This document shows, in pieces, positions 23,284-35,473 of a stretch of DNA of 64,000 nucleotides. The stretch is taken from positions 246,449,474 to 246,513,473 of the forward strand of contig CP136065.1 of the NCBI GenBank assembly GCA_032622095.1. The letters are read 5' to 3'. A program made the position numbers and the translations under genes. Each line of letters opens with the position of its first letter. Positions within the stretch are counted from its first letter, which is position 1. The notes under the pieces are model-generated. The model had not been told where the DNA came from. It was given only the letters and a program-made list of their open reading frames with translations, and did no database searches. The stretch comes from Siphonodentalium dalli (Eukaryota > Mollusca > Scaphopoda > Gadilida > Siphonodentaliidae).

Positions 23284-23706
23284 ACCAAGTTAGGAAAAAA
23301 TGTTGACCTCAATCGTAATTAGATTTAAATGACGTGGCTGCCTGAAGCACAATTCATTACACATAATTAAACACATTCTTGTCCTGTTTGCTTTTTGTTG
23401 ATCATTGAAGTTGAATGGCAACATTTTGCATTAATTTCTTTTCATTTGAATAATACATTATGTTAATCATTTGTTAACCTTGGAAGCCGTCCTTCTGTAT
23501 ATATGCATTATTTTGTGATATGACAAACATTCGAATTTCAAAAGTAATCAGCCATTATGTAACACATTGTTATTATTTTGTTTTCGTTAAAATACACGTT
23601 TTGCTACCTCAAGTCATCTTTGGCATTTTCTTAAGGTCGAAATAGGAAGGAAAGGAATGGTACCTGTAGTAACATAATTTGTGAAAAAATTTAGTCAAAT
23701 TAAGTA
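23284..23706. other. Unassigned AT-rich stretch
   Basis: Nothing recognisable. Confidence 0.5.
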
Positions 23707-23953
23707 TTAACCCTTCCATGACTGGAGCTTCCTGAAATTTTGTGAAAACCCTGTGCCAATGCATTCTCTTATGAATGTGAGTCTCCCATAGGAAGCCTCG
23801 CATATATAAGAGAATACATTGGCCTAACAATATTTACCTTGACATTCTAAGCCAGTACATTCTCTTATAGGAGCCTCGCACATATATAAGAGAATACACT
23901 GGCACAGGATCTTTAATGCTGCACCAGCAGAGCTCCCATCATGAAAGGGTTAA
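23707..23953. mobile_element. piggyBac-like MITE with 'CATGA' type ends
   Basis: TTAACCCTTCCATGACTGGA to CCCATCATGAAAGGGTTAA, TTAA on both sides. The inner hairpins are decayed relatives of the ~69-nt module (GCCAATGCATTCTCTTATGA ... and AGCCAGTACATTCTCTTATA ...). The ends differ from the CCAACA-type elements while the hairpins are shared. Confidence 0.75.
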
Positions 23954-24965
23954 CCGTCACTGGAAATTTTGGAAAGTTCTGCCCCTAATATAAAAATAAA
24001 ACCTGATTTGATTATATCATAATTTTACAGGGATTTTATGTGCTAAAATGCAGACTTTTATATTCCCCCAAATTCACGTCAGTAAATTCTGTTCCCAAAG
24101 TATGGAAATGTGCCCAAAATTAACATGGCAATGGAATTTGTGCCATTGCATAGACATTTTTATATTGCTGTGGAACTGAGAAATTATTCCATATTGCATG
24201 ATATCAATGGAAAATTATATTGAATTTGAAATCCATCATTCTCGGAAATCGAATGCAAGGATTTGAAGTTTTTTGGTCTAAATTTGAAATTTTCCCAACC
24301 TACCATGCTGAACCATTGTGGATTTAACTGATTTTCACAATGACATCCATATTCTCTCTCACTCATAGAAATTCCTAGTTATAAGTGTCCAATCTCCCCA
24401 ATGGAAAGAAACCATGATCATTTGCCAGGGTAGAAAAATCTTGGAATTTGTCATTACTGTATGCATCCTCCATTGGGAGTGCATGTATTTTGATGAAATT
24501 TGTTTTGTATTTTGGTAATGAAGCATTTAATGTCATGCTGTGAATTGTAACTTAGTAAGACCTCCATAATCCATTCATATATCTTAACACTGCCTTCATC
24601 TCCTTTTGAAAATGCCAAATATATGATTTATTGTTATTTTATGTACATATTAACAGGTGCTACTTTATTAATGTCAGGAGAACTGTATGGGGGTAACATT
24701 TAAAATTAATTTTCACTTGTTTGTGCTCCAAAGTACACCAAATAATATTGGCTTTAAAAATTTTCCCGATATTGATAAATTCCTGAACTACCTTTCTACT
24801 ACCGTTATATGTCCCAGAAAGACACAATGAAGTCAGAAAAAAAATACAACTTTAAACACAATGTTCAGGCCCTGAACAAAAAGTGCCTTTTATATTCATC
24901 GGAATTCTGGAATCAGAAACTTAATGTCCGGAATAGGTATATTGTGTTATATTAACATGAGCACC
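23954..24965. other. Unassigned AT-rich stretch
   Basis: No exon or repeat recognised. The 60-codon frame on - at 24184-24366 shows no family features. Confidence 0.5.
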
Positions 24966-25221
24966 TTAACTGTTCCATGCCAACTGAAATATTTTGAAAA
25001 ACCCTGTGACAATGCATTTTCTTATATAATGCGAGTCCCCATAAGGAGCCTCACATATATAAGAGAATACATTGGCCTAAAAATATTTACCTTGACCTTG
25101 TAAGCCAGTGCATTCTCTTATATATGCAAGGCTCCCTATGGGAGATTCTCATATATAAGAAAATTCACTGGCACATGATCTTCAATGCTGCATCAGCACA
25201 GTTCCTGCAACACAGGGTTAT
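24966..25221. mobile_element. piggyBac-like MITE, 'CATGA' type, decayed
   Basis: Starts TTAACTGTTCCATGCCAACT and ends CACAGGGTTAT. It contains two eroded hairpin modules (about 25011-25078 and 25107-25174). Confidence 0.65.
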
Positions 25222-26733
25222 CATGTTGACTTTCCATGCTAGCCCGGATAATAAATATACCCAAGATTTCCCAGGGATAAAAATCTAAAAATGGTTTACT
25301 TGCATATAAAAGCCCAGGAGTTTAATATCATTGACTGAGGATTTTATTGTGGCGCGTATTTACCTTTAGCCCTTATGAAGGTTTCATGTTCCGTCTTATT
25401 TGGCATAAGATACAAACATGTCATGCAAACACATACCCCATACAAAGGGCATAAGATCGGGTTAAAATATGAGTACATGGTTTAAAATGGTTTGTACTGA
25501 CTCCTATGTTATCACTTTTTAATTTCCTTCCATTGATATGGAATTAATGACTTGTTACTCTCTGTTTTCCTGACCTTCAAGCCAGTCTAGGCATTCGTGA
25601 TCAATATGAGAGTTATAATTTTTATGGGCACAAATAAACCTGAAAAATAGGAAAACTTTGTTCTTATATTCATTGTGAATATTGCCCAATTTTTATGATT
25701 CTAGATTTGCATCAGGCCAATATATGAAAAGAAATTGCTAGTTTTTCATCCCCTCAGGAGCCCTTCTCAAATTTTCTTGTTCTGATAATTTTGGGGTAAT
25801 ATTTCATTACCCATGCCTTAATTGATTAATTAAATTGCACAATAAGTCATTATTCACTAAAATTTGATCCAATTATGCAGTTGCAAACCACATGGTATCT
25901 TGAACTGAATATTAATATCTGATGGCAAAATGAAAAATACCCCCCCCCCCCCAAATTAAAAAACAAAGTCAGATCAGAATCTTGGTAGCAATGCTTGTGG
26001 CCTCATGTTAGAGATTCTGGATTTTATAAGTCTACCTATGTCCAGTTTGTTTGTCTATGAAACATTTGACCCTCAGATCGACATGAATGGCTAGGCTCGA
26101 TAGGCTTTTGTATTTTGTTTTCTTACTTTTGTTCTGTTTAACATTATGTTTCTCTTCATATTACTATTAATCGATAAATTTCTCAGTTATTCGGAATGGG
26201 GCCAAATGAAGAGCTTTGAATGTAAATATTCATACAAATTACAGGGCAAAATTTATGGATCTTCTAATAATGGATAACTCTCAATTTAAAATATTTCTCC
26301 AAATTTGATAGTGTTGATATGAAGGTGTAAATTTAGAGAAATTGAAAATGATATTAGTTTTAGCGGTACGGTGCTCTAGATACAGCCATCTATGGGACCA
26401 TCTCATTTTATACTCAACAGAATATATGCAACAAATGAATGAATTTGAGCCATGGATTAGTGCAAAATACACTCATGTGCTCTATTAATGATGCAAACAA
26501 CATGGTAATTATAATGAAAATAAATTTATGATTGGTGTGATTTAGTGTACAGTCCCCCTTTTATGATACATGTTCCGACAATCTTGTATTGCATTTGTTT
26601 TTTGTTCTTCAAATGGTTCATCAACATATTGGCTATTTTTTTGGTTATTCATTTACTTTGGTGTTTAAATGTACTTTAAGTAGAACATTAATATTAGAAC
26701 TTAAAATGAGTTACACTAAGTTTCATCTGGAAT
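25222..26733. other. Unassigned AT-rich stretch
   Basis: About 1.5 kb without a recognisable exon. 26365-26525 recurs closely at about 62930-63085 (shared CAACAGAATATATGCAACAA and ATGCAAACAACATGGTAATT), so at least that part is a dispersed repeat. Confidence 0.5.
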
Positions 26734-27111
26734 TTAAAGTGATGTGAAACACTCCGATAGGGTGATCAAATAGAAATGGAGAATAATCTTGTTCAAAGTA
26801 GTTATTCTTACATATATTATAATCCAAATTGACAACACACACCACCTTTCTTATATATTAATTAAATACAGTGACTCTTTGATGGCGAAATCGTTTTCGT
26901 TAATTTATCGCCGATAGATGCGTCCCGAATCGAGTAGTAAATATTTACAATTGAGCTTAGTTCCGACAATGGTTTCTATGGAGTGGTACGGTCGATTTGC
27001 CTGAGATTTGCGGCGATGTTGGTAGAATGCCACATTCCTCCAGTTGGCATATTGCCTCAACACTAACTGATCAGTTTCATGCACCCGAACAAGTACATAA
27101 TATGTCTTTAA
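26734..27111. mobile_element. TTAA-flanked element, family E, copy 2
   Basis: TTAAAGTGATGTGAAACACT to TAATATGTCTTTAA. The interior matches copies at 9352 and 61061, including CTATGGAGTGGTACGGTCGA. No coding sequence. Confidence 0.75.
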
Positions 27112-27353
27112 TACACTGTTTAATACAGAAATTTAGTTTAAATTGGTTCATTTGGCCCCTTTGTAATCATGTTTTTTTCAATCTAAGTCATTTTATGTTT
27201 TAATTTTGTATTTGTTCTATCTACTAAACTGTCCTATAACCTGCAAGCCTGTATCCTATTACACATATATTATAGTCTCTACAATACATATAGATCAATC
27301 AATGTTATACTATCAAAATCAATACGGAATCAATACTGGTACTGGTATATGAA

Positions 27354-27799
27354 CAAGTCTTGAAATAGTGTGTCTGTCATTTGCAGAATGGGGTCCCCAG
27401 GAGGGCGAATTTAGTGACGCTACACCACACAGTGGGCTAGCATCACTAAATTCACCCTCTGGTGTCCTCATTCTGCTTAGGACTCATCGTCTGGGAAGTA
27501 TCTATAGTCTCAAATTAACATAGTTTTCAGTTACTGTTTGACATTCTGTTCAGTTTCTATATCCCCTAATTTGCAGAGGATAAAATGCATAATCGAGGTG
27601 ACTAATGTGTGAACATCACCAACTTCAACTGGGAAACTTCAATCTGATCCTAAGTCTTCCATAGCAGTTGAGTCCTCAGCAGAATGAGGTTCCAAGAGGG
27701 TGAATTTGTTGATGCTAGCCCACTGTGTGGGTTAGCGACACTAAATTCACCCTCTGGAAATCTCATTCTGCAAATGACAGGCACACTATTTCAAGGCTT
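27354..27799. mobile_element. hAT-like MITE, full-length form
   Basis: CAAGTCTTGAAATAGTGTGT to TTTCAAGGCTT. Two hairpins (about 27385-27478 and 27679-27772) flank the ~200-bp unique centre. The right end abuts a piggyBac-like hairpin, which hides the target duplication. This is the best full-length representative. Confidence 0.8.
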
Positions 27800-27802
27800 A
27801 GG

Positions 27803-28019
27803 CCAATGCATCCTCTTATGTCCAATGCATCCACCCGGTAGAGTTCCTCGCATATATAACAGAATACATTGGCCTAACAATATTTACCTTGACTTTGTAA
27901 GCCATTGCATTCATTCTCTTATATATGCGAGGCTCCCTATGAGAGACTCGCATATATAAGAGAATGCACTGGCACATGATCTTTATGATGCACCTGCAGC
28001 TCCCGTCATGAAAGGGTTA
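27803..28019. mobile_element. piggyBac-like MITE fragment, 'CATGA' type
   Basis: The left end is missing. It begins GCCAATGCATCCTCTTAT, with hairpin modules at about 27803-27873 and 27900-27973, and ends CCCGTCATGAAAGGGTTA. Confidence 0.65.
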
Positions 28020-28255
28020 CTAGTAATTAAAATTAATTACCATTAATTAACCCATTAAGGTCTACCTCTTATTGTTTTTGCACATCCCAGGGTTAAATTA
28101 AATAAATTTTAAATGTTAGGTAAGCTCACTTTAAAGCAACAGGTTGTACATATTGGAGAATATATCGACAGCTGTTTATATTTGAACTAAGTATTGATGA
28201 TATAAAACTTGGAGCCTCTTGTTTATTCTAAAGTCAGCATGTTTAGATCATTATA

Positions 28256-28400
28256 TACAGTAATGCTCTAAATAATCCACTCCTTAACCACAGCAGAATT
28301 ATGGGTATTTTTTCAGGATTTAGTCGGAAATGTGGCTTGTTGCCATTCATCAGAAAGCTCTCGCTATTTCCGACTAAATCACCCTAAATAATTTACTCCT
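28256..28400. mobile_element. Mariner-like MITE, family C, partial
   Basis: Left arm TACAGTAATGCTCTAAATAA through GTTGCCATTCATCAGAAAGC. After that the right arm is mostly deleted (GACTAAATCACCCTAAATAA). Confidence 0.7.
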
Positions 28401-28401
28401 T

Positions 28402-28853
28402 AGAGCAGTGGATTGAAGTAGAAATTATTGACAACATGACACTACTAGTACTAAGAAAGAGAAGATGAGAACATATACAGTTACTCCTTAACCACAGCAT
28501 TATGGGTAACTTTTCAGGATTTAGTCGGAAATATGGCTTGTTGTCATTCATCGGAAAGCTCTCAGTGAGAGCTTTCCGATGAATGGCAACAAGCCATATT
28601 TCCGACTAAATCGCCCTAAATAATTTACTCCTTAACCACAGCATTATGGGTAACTTTTCAGGATTTAGTAGTGAGAGCTTTCCGATGAATGGCAACAAGC
28701 CATATTTCCGACTAAATCCTGAAAAGTTACCCATAATTCTGCTGTGGTTAAGGTGTCGATTAATTAGAGCATTACTGTATATGTTCTCATCTTCTCTTTC
28801 TTAGTACTAGTAGTGTCATGCTGTCAATAATTTCTACTTCAATCCACTGCTCT
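28402..28853. repeat. 452-bp inverted duplication of unique DNA centred on a family C MITE
   Basis: 79 bases at 28402-28480 (starting AGAGCAGTGGATTGAAGTAG) reappear inverted at 28775-28853 with very few differences. Between them lie rearranged halves of the mariner-like MITE (28481-28774), including a doubled TTACTCCTTAACCACAGCAT segment. The outer arms are not part of the MITE as seen elsewhere, so host DNA was copied in inverse orientation. Confidence 0.85.
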
Positions 28854-28882
28854 ATGTGGTAGACTTCCCTCTCAGAAAGTCC

Positions 28883-29281
28883 CTTCAAATAGAGTGTCTT
28901 GTCATTTGCAGAATGTGGTCCCCAGATGGTGAATTTACTGATGCTACCCCGCACAGTGGGCTAACATCACTAAATTCACCCTCTGGGATCATCATTCTTC
29001 TTAGACCGCAACTTCTTGGAAGTATATATGGTCTCAAATCAAAAAAAAAATTATTTACTTTTTTCCTTTCTGTTCGGTTTCTGTATCCCCTAATTTGCAG
29101 AAGATAAAATGCATAATCGAAGTGACTAATGGGTGAATATGACCAACTTCAACTTGGGAACTTCAATCTGATCCTAGGTCTCCCACAGCAGAATGAGGTT
29201 CCCAGAGGGTATGGCAGTGTCACTAATTCACACTTTGGGGGACCTCATTCTGTAAATGACAGACACACTATTTCAAGGCTA
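28883..29281. mobile_element. hAT-like MITE, full-length form
   Basis: Starts about CTTCAAATAGAGTGTCTTGT and ends CACACTATTTCAAGGC. The left hairpin is complete (about 28910-29002), the centre is present, and the right hairpin has been shortened. Confidence 0.7.
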
Positions 29282-30164
29282 TTCCTCTCACCTGTAAAAC
29301 AACTATTATCAACAAGTACATGTAGAAATAGATGATTTTTTTCTTATTTTCATTATTAATAAGTCCCTAATAATGAGATTTTGCATATCGATACCATTAT
29401 TATGTAAACATAACTGTCGCAGTGGGATTACCGATCGAAGTCCAATTAGTCCAATAAGATACCAAATTTAAGGAAAAAACTTGACCATAAACATTGAAAA
29501 TTGTCAAGGCAATGAAAATTTTTCTGTAAATAATATTTCGACTACAATATTTGAGTTTACTACATGATTTGTGATGTTTGTTGACAAATCACTGTTATAG
29601 TTTTGTTGACAAAACAATGGTTTCAATGTGCAAAATTTCATTATTGGAGAGCTATCAATAATGTGCATAAGAATAAAGTTTATCTATTTCACAATCTTTT
29701 CAGTGTGATGTTCAGACTTTTATAATTTTTACACATTTACCCATTGCGAGTGGCTTGGGTCCCTTTAATAATATGGTCCAGGTAGCTGACCCTAGTTGTA
29801 AATTTTTATGGTAATCGTGAGATTGCGAAAGGTCTATTCTGATGACTGTATTGGTTCAGTTGGTCATTGCTGGCTGTATATGCTCAGGGAAATGTGTTGT
29901 TGATGTGGCCATTGGCACCCTGATCACTGAAACCATACTAACGTGTAAAATTCACCATCATTGCTGGTGGTATGTGCTCAGGAAAATTGTGTTCAACTAT
30001 TTTACCTCCATTGTTTTTGTGTTTCTTCAAACATTTTATCTTGGTTAAATTTTCTTCAAATTATATTTTCATTAAAACATGAAGATATTATTTATGCCTA
30101 TGTTTTCGTTATGACTTCCCTTGATTGTCCGCAGCTGTTATAAGGGTGCATTCACACAACACAA
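29282..30164. other. Unassigned AT-rich stretch
   Basis: No exon or repeat family recognised. The short frames at 29842-30143 look incidental. A local duplication of TGGTCATTGCTGG...TGCTCAGG(A)GAAAT-like text occurs at 29855-29985. Confidence 0.45.
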
Positions 30165-30835
30165 GGGTAGATGATGTCATGAATCTCTACTCTGGCTACT
30201 ACGCCCGTAGAGATCATACTCCACCAGTTCAAACCTTGGGAACTAATTGATGTTCTGACAGGGAAGTTTGTAACATAAAAAAAACAATCAATGTAATGTA
30301 TTTCTTAGTTAATATTTGTTCCTTAATAATTTATTTGACAGTATGTGAAGGTCCCAGCTCAAGAAAGCATGATTTAGGTGACTGGTGAGGCGATTTTGCT
30401 TTGCATCGCTCACAATCATAGAATTTCTCCTGGTTAATCAATTCAATGTTTATTGAGATATCGGCTCACAAAAATCAAGCAATCTCGAGCTGGGACCACT
30501 CACTACAGCAAAACAGATTATTAAGGAACAAGTATTAACAATCAAATATATATTCCATGTTTATTCAATGTTATAAAGTTCCGAACAGGTCAGAACTTCA
30601 AAAAGTTCCGAGGTTATGAACAAGCCTTGAAATAGGGTGTCTGTCATTTGCAGAACGAGGTCCCCAGAGGGTGAATTTGGTGATGCTAACCCGCTATGCA
30701 GGGTAGCATCACTAAATTCACCCTCTGGGGACCTCATTCTGCAAATGACAGACACCCTATTTCAAGGCTTGGTTATGAACAAGTGGAATATGATCTCTAC
30801 GGGCATAAGCCATAGTAACGATTCATCGCATAATC
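30165..30835. mobile_element. TIR element, second copy of the 9199-10545 family
   Basis: Left end GATGATGTCATGAATCTCTA ... CGCCCGTAGAGATCAT; right end ATGATCTCTACGGGCATAAG. The interior 30335-30520 matches 9730-9950. It lacks the family E insertion but has its own nested hAT-like MITE at 30621-30771. Confidence 0.7.
30621..30771. mobile_element. hAT-like MITE, 151-bp single-hairpin form
   Basis: CAAGCCTTGAAATAGGGTGT and complement, with perfect 8-bp target duplication GTTATGAA (30613-30620 and 30772-30779). One hairpin only; almost the whole element is a palindrome. Confidence 0.9.
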
Positions 30836-31310
30836 TATCATAAGGGTATGTTCAGACAACTGGCAAAATTGTCATGCAAATTATCTTGAAATTATTCATA
30901 GATAGCTACATGTATTTATTGTAGACTTTTGAAAATAAATTTAGATTTTCGAGAATATGTTTATCTCAAATTAGAACAATGAAATAACGGAAGTTGTCCC
31001 CACATCCGGTTGTAACTAGGCTACAACGCCATGTTACAACGCCACGTTTAAATCACCATGTCCCCCGCCAGCCTTGACAGCGGGGTATAACAGAATGTGC
31101 GCCAAACATCAGGGGTACATAAGCACTTGAAACATCGGGGGTATATGAATGACCCTTGAACATGCAATCCACCAATTGTGACATTGCTCTCGCACGCCGA
31201 ATCCTTAGGTCAGCTACTGAATTATTCTTATTGGTGTGAATTAATTGGATTACTTATGAAAAACACACTTAAATTAAGTAGACATGGTTATTGTTGTGGG
31301 GACAAAATCG
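30836..31310. other. Unassigned stretch
   Basis: Nothing recognisable apart from a short near-repeat ACATCGGGGGTATATGAA / ACATCAGGGGTACATAAG at about 31105-31150. Confidence 0.45.
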
Positions 31311-31450
31311 TTATCTCCGGCAACATCGTAGGGTACATGGAGATTTAATAACTGGATGTCTCTTTTTGAAGCCCTCAGCTCCGCCTCGGGGTTCAAAATC
31401 AACATCCAGGTATTAAATCTCCATGTACCCTACTATGTTGCCGGAGATAA
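31311..31450. repeat. Foldback element, 140 bp
   Basis: TTATCTCCGGCAACAT (31311) and about 49 further complementary bases return at 31402-31450. The loop is about 42 bases and contains CTCAGCTCCGCCTCGG. A typical solo foldback MITE. Confidence 0.85.
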
Positions 31451-31526
31451 AAGTAATATTATTCCATGATTGATTCTTACCAGATATTTGAAGGTTAATT
31501 TCAGGCAAATGTTAGTTGCATAACAG

Positions 31527-31889
31527 TATAACCCTTTCATACCGGGAGCTGTACTGGTGCAGCAATAAAGATCAAATGCCAGTGCATTCTCTTATATATG
31601 CGAGTCTCTCATAAGGAACCTTGCATATATACTAGTAAGAGAATTCACTGGCTTATAAGTTTCATGACGGGGAGCTGCACTGGTGCACATTATAGATCCT
31701 GTGCCAGTGAATTCTCTTATATTATACGCGAGTCTCCCATAGGAACCTCGCTTATATAAAAGAATGTACTGGCTGTCAAGTTACATATTGTTTTGCCAAT
31801 GTATTCTCTTATGACTTGCATATATAAGAGAATTCATTGTCACAGGGTTCTCACAAAATTTCAGGAAGTTCCCCTTATGAAAGGGTTAA
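31527..31889. mobile_element. piggyBac-like MITE, 'CATGA' type, three hairpins
   Basis: Starts TATAACCCTTTCATACCGGG and ends CCTTATGAAAGGGTTAA. It contains three eroded relatives of the hairpin module (about 31578-31650, 31702-31770 and 31797-31845). The GGGAGCTGTACTGGTGCA text is repeated after the first hairpin. Confidence 0.7.
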
Positions 31890-32049
31890 TTAATTATGTA
31901 AATCTAATCACAAATTCAGCAAACAAACTGTTGCATTTTATAAGTAGTCTGTCATTCATTTTCTAGCACTCTACAGCCCTCTACAACAAATTACCTGCAA
32001 AATTTGTCAGCGTGTGAAAGTACCTACAGTACCCTAAATCGAATGTACC

Positions 32050-32123
32050 AAGTCTGGATATAGTGTGTCTGAGTTCACCAGAGGGTGAATTTAGTGACAA
32101 TATCCCGTATGGCGGGCTAGCAT
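32050..32123. mobile_element. hAT-like MITE fragment
   Basis: AGTGTGTCTGAG followed by CACCAGAGGGTGAATTTAGT and a partial return arm GGCGGGCTAGCAT. A remnant of one hairpin. Confidence 0.55.
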
Positions 32124-32215
32124 AGCATTGGAGATTGTGTGTTGTCATAATAAGGTGATAAAAATCAAATACAATGTGCTCTTCCATTATTATTCTGTTA
32201 ACCAGCTGAACTTTT

Positions 32216-33130
32216 TATCTGATTTTGCAAAGAAAAATGGGGGTATTACTTGATTGAATTTGTCCAGCCATCTGTCTATGCATCCTTTTCTCTGTCCATA
32301 TGTCAACATTTGTCTTCTTTCCAGACACATAAGACCTAATGGGTTCATATTTATTGTGGTTGTTTCCTAGGTGATTCACTTTCAGATTTGTTCAAATGGG
32401 GTAACCATGAAGCAAGGGCCATAAATCTTTCCCTCATACAAGTGTACGTTTGAAATTCTTCTAAAGAACCATCAGACCTATTTAATTTATATTTGGTAGT
32501 GAGTCCCTCCATGGCAATTCTTAACCCGTCCATCACTGGAATTTCCTGAAATTCTGCTGTGCCAATAACTCCTCTTATACATGTTTGTCTCCCATGTAAG
32601 TCTCGCTTTATATAAGAGAATACATTGGCCTAACAATATTTACCTTGATATTTTAAGCCTGTTTATTCTCTTATATAGGCGATGCTCCCTATGAAGACTC
32701 ACATATATAAGAGAATGCACTGGCACAGGGTATTTACATGTATACTATTTAATGATGCACCAGTGCAGCTCCCATCATGAAAAAGCTAAAACATCTTCTC
32801 CAGAACCGCAAGACCGAATGGGGTCATATTTGGTGGGGATAGAACCTAGGTGACAGGGATTCAGTTTTTGTTCAAATGGGGTCACCAGGTCAAATATAGG
32901 TGGAGCCAGGGACATAGCTCTGTCTCGCCATAGTAATTCTCAAAACGACTTTTTCTCAAGATTCAGGCCGATATAGCTTATATTTGGTATGGAGGTTCCC
33001 TGTGTGACTGGGATTCAAATTTTGTTTAAATGAGTTTATGGGTCAAATATGGGTGGAGCCAGATATATAACTCTTTCCTACGATAGTAATTCTTAAAGCA
33101 ACTTATTCTCAAGGCCATTAGGTCTAGGAC
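32216..33130. repeat. Dispersed repeats of 'gggtattacttgattg / gtccagccatctgtc' type
   Basis: Three diverged copies (about 32230-32520, 32800-32940, 32950-33130) share GGTTCATATTTGGTGGGGAT-like text, GATTCA(A/G)TTTTTGTTCAAATG and GGGTCAAATATGGGTGGAGC. A 'CATGA'-type MITE interrupts at 32521-32790. Related to the repeats at 15560-16845. Confidence 0.5.
32521..32790. mobile_element. piggyBac-like MITE, 'CATGA' type, decayed
   Basis: TTAACCCGTCCATCACTGGA to CCCATCATGAAAAAGCTAA, with two eroded hairpin modules (about 32561-32630 and 32656-32725). The right TTAA has mutated. Confidence 0.65.
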
Positions 33131-33603
33131 TTAAGAATTTTGAACATTCAAACATAATTATTTAAAAATAAAATAAATAAAATATCTCCTTGCTCTAGCT
33201 GTGTTCCTGTTTAGAACTACGTGATTGTTACAAGTATTGACTGTTGTAGTCTTCAGAGTCCCAGTCTTCTCAGTATTTACAGTCAGGTAAGCGTCGTAAC
33301 ATTCATTGACTGTCTTGTCTATATTAGAACCGGTCCTGCATTTAAGGCACAATCTCTTCCCTTCTTAATTATAGTGGCTGATGATCTCTACTTTTCTCGA
33401 CCATTTTAAGATTTCTGTTATTCGTCCGTTAATAGCATGAATCCATTCCAAAAGTACAGGCATAGGTGTTGGCTTATTAATATTCTATTATCAGTATCAT
33501 TATATTGCATAAATATTTGTAAAACCATCATAAATGCCACCCCCTCTACCATTTCTTGCTTTAGACGCACCTGGAAATGCTTCAACGTTAGGGAACATTT
33601 CCT
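33131..33603. other. Unassigned stretch
   Basis: No exon or repeat recognised; the short opposing frames at 33158-33409 look incidental. Confidence 0.45.
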
Positions 33604-33845
33604 TTAACCCTTTACCCAACAAACCGGCCAAATAAAGCTTCAACAGCCTAAAATATCTTCGGTCTGTCTCAATAGAACCATACAAATATGGATATCATTG
33701 GAACCGGCTCCTTGACCACATTGTGATAGTTACAGTTATGCCCTGTGCCAATGCATTCTCTTATATATGCGAGTCGACCATAGGTCGCCTCACATATATA
33801 AGAGAATGCATTGGCACAGGGCCGTTCTGTTGGGTAAAGGGTTAA
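33604..33845. mobile_element. piggyBac-like MITE, single-hairpin form
   Basis: TTAACCCTTTACCCAACA to GTTGGGTAAAGGGTTAA with TTAA ends, 242 bp. One hairpin (about 33747-33815) with the same TCACATATA change as the copy at 21475, so the two are close sister insertions. Confidence 0.85.
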
Positions 33846-34233
33846 GCAAGGCACTATCTTGAAAGGCACCACGACCTGGCATTATTGATTATATGCAAGA
33901 CAGAGGATACTTTGTGTATAGTTATGCCGATTCCCAAGTTACAAAGGGATGTGTAGTTTGAAGAAGTATGTTGTCAATGATTGAATCACATTTGTATATA
34001 TATGCACTGACGAAAGTGCCTATATGTATATGTATTACGATTGTTTTGTCTCAGTCAGTAACAAAGTAACTTCCCCATTGTGCACTTCATATAATGTATC
34101 TGATCGTTGTATACCCGTATGATCTGGACAGGGAGTCTTTATAATAATTATCAATAATTTGTCCCCCGAAAAGGGGGCTATCTAGAAATCATTGGAGAAT
34201 GGACCCCTAGATTCGATCTAATTAAATTATGAT

Positions 34234-34762
34234 TTAAAGGTGGATTATCTCTTTGTAAACATGTATTATATAGTTACCGGGGTATAAAATATTAGATTTG
34301 AATCGAAGACTCCTGTCCGGAAATGCTCCTATCGATTAATATTAATTTTATTTCGAATATTTTCTGGTCTAAAAGGTGTGTTTATCATCAGCTAACGAAC
34401 AATAGTGGTTACTGTTAACATAGACCAGAAATTATATTGTGCAATTTTGTCACAAATAAACGTTAATTATACTCATTATCGCATATATCTGTGGAACAAA
34501 ACAATACAAACAATCAATCTGTGACATTTGACATTCGTTGCGTAGCCGTAGGAACAGCCCAGTGCTCTATATCGCAATACGGTCTCATCCGAATGGTCGG
34601 TTCTAAAAATAGTAACATAAATGGGCCCGATTTAATATTCGAAATAAAATCAATATTAATTGATAGAAGCTTTTCCGGACATAGGTCTTCAGTTCATATC
34701 TATTATTTTATACCCACGTAACTATTTAAAATTTGTCATTTAAAGAGATAATCCATCTTTAA
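34234..34762. mobile_element. TIR element with ~130-bp arms
   Basis: TTAAAGGTGGATTATCT (34234) and the rest of the arm (to TTTATTTCGAATATT, about 34365) return inverted at about 34635-34762. The ends read TTAA...TTAA. A decayed relative of one arm lies at about 6690-6790. The 34491-34721 frame lies across the right arm and is not called as a gene. Confidence 0.7.
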
Positions 34763-35019
34763 TGGGTATAAAATGCATAGAAAACGTACAAATAGTAGTA
34801 ATTTAATGGTTTCAAAGAGACACTTCGAAAATGCTATATAGGCACTATATATATAGTATTTAAATTCGTACAGTACTATTATTCAAGCGAAAGTTAGTAC
34901 GATTCTTTGTTTATACCAAACCACACGGGGGGGGGGGTAAAAATGTCCAATGTCAAAGCTTACACCCCCAACCATATTCCAATATATTATTACACCCCCA
35001 AAAGTTGATAGGTCGTAAC

Positions 35020-35341
35020 GCTGAAGGGGTCACTCACCAAAAAAAGTGCTGAAGGGTACCATAATTTTAAAATGTGCTGAAGGGTATACAGGTTTTGAAA
35101 TCTCGTTTTATATTACGTTTATTATTCGTATCTGCCATGATTTCTGTTAGAGAATGATTGTTTGCGTTCCAATGAACATTAAAATGAACAGAAAACAAAC
35201 TGCTAATGGGCATCAGACTTTCAGAAATACAGTTTTAGAAACGGTGGTAGTGCCGATCACAAACCATGTGTACCCTTCAGCACATTTTCCAAACCCTGTG
35301 TACCCTTCAGCACTTTTTTTGGTGAGAGTGACCCCTTCAGC
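35020..35341. mobile_element. MULE-like MITE, family D
   Basis: GCTGAAGGGGTCACTCACC to GGTGAGAGTGACCCCTTCAGC, flanked by 9-bp duplications GGTCGTAAC / GGTAGTAAC (8 of 9 match). Each arm contains two iterations of GTGCTGAAGGGTACA(CAGG). Nine-bp duplications suggest Mutator-type transposition. Interior AATGAACATTAAAATGAACA; no coding. Confidence 0.8.
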
Positions 35342-35473
35342 GGTAGTAACCTGATCACAAACAAAATCATAAATGACAAACAAATAACTGGTAGCTGACT
35401 ATATAGTATTATATGGCTGCCTCAAAAGTAATTGCCAACACTGAAATCCTTATGAGTGATTGAAAGTAATGCA

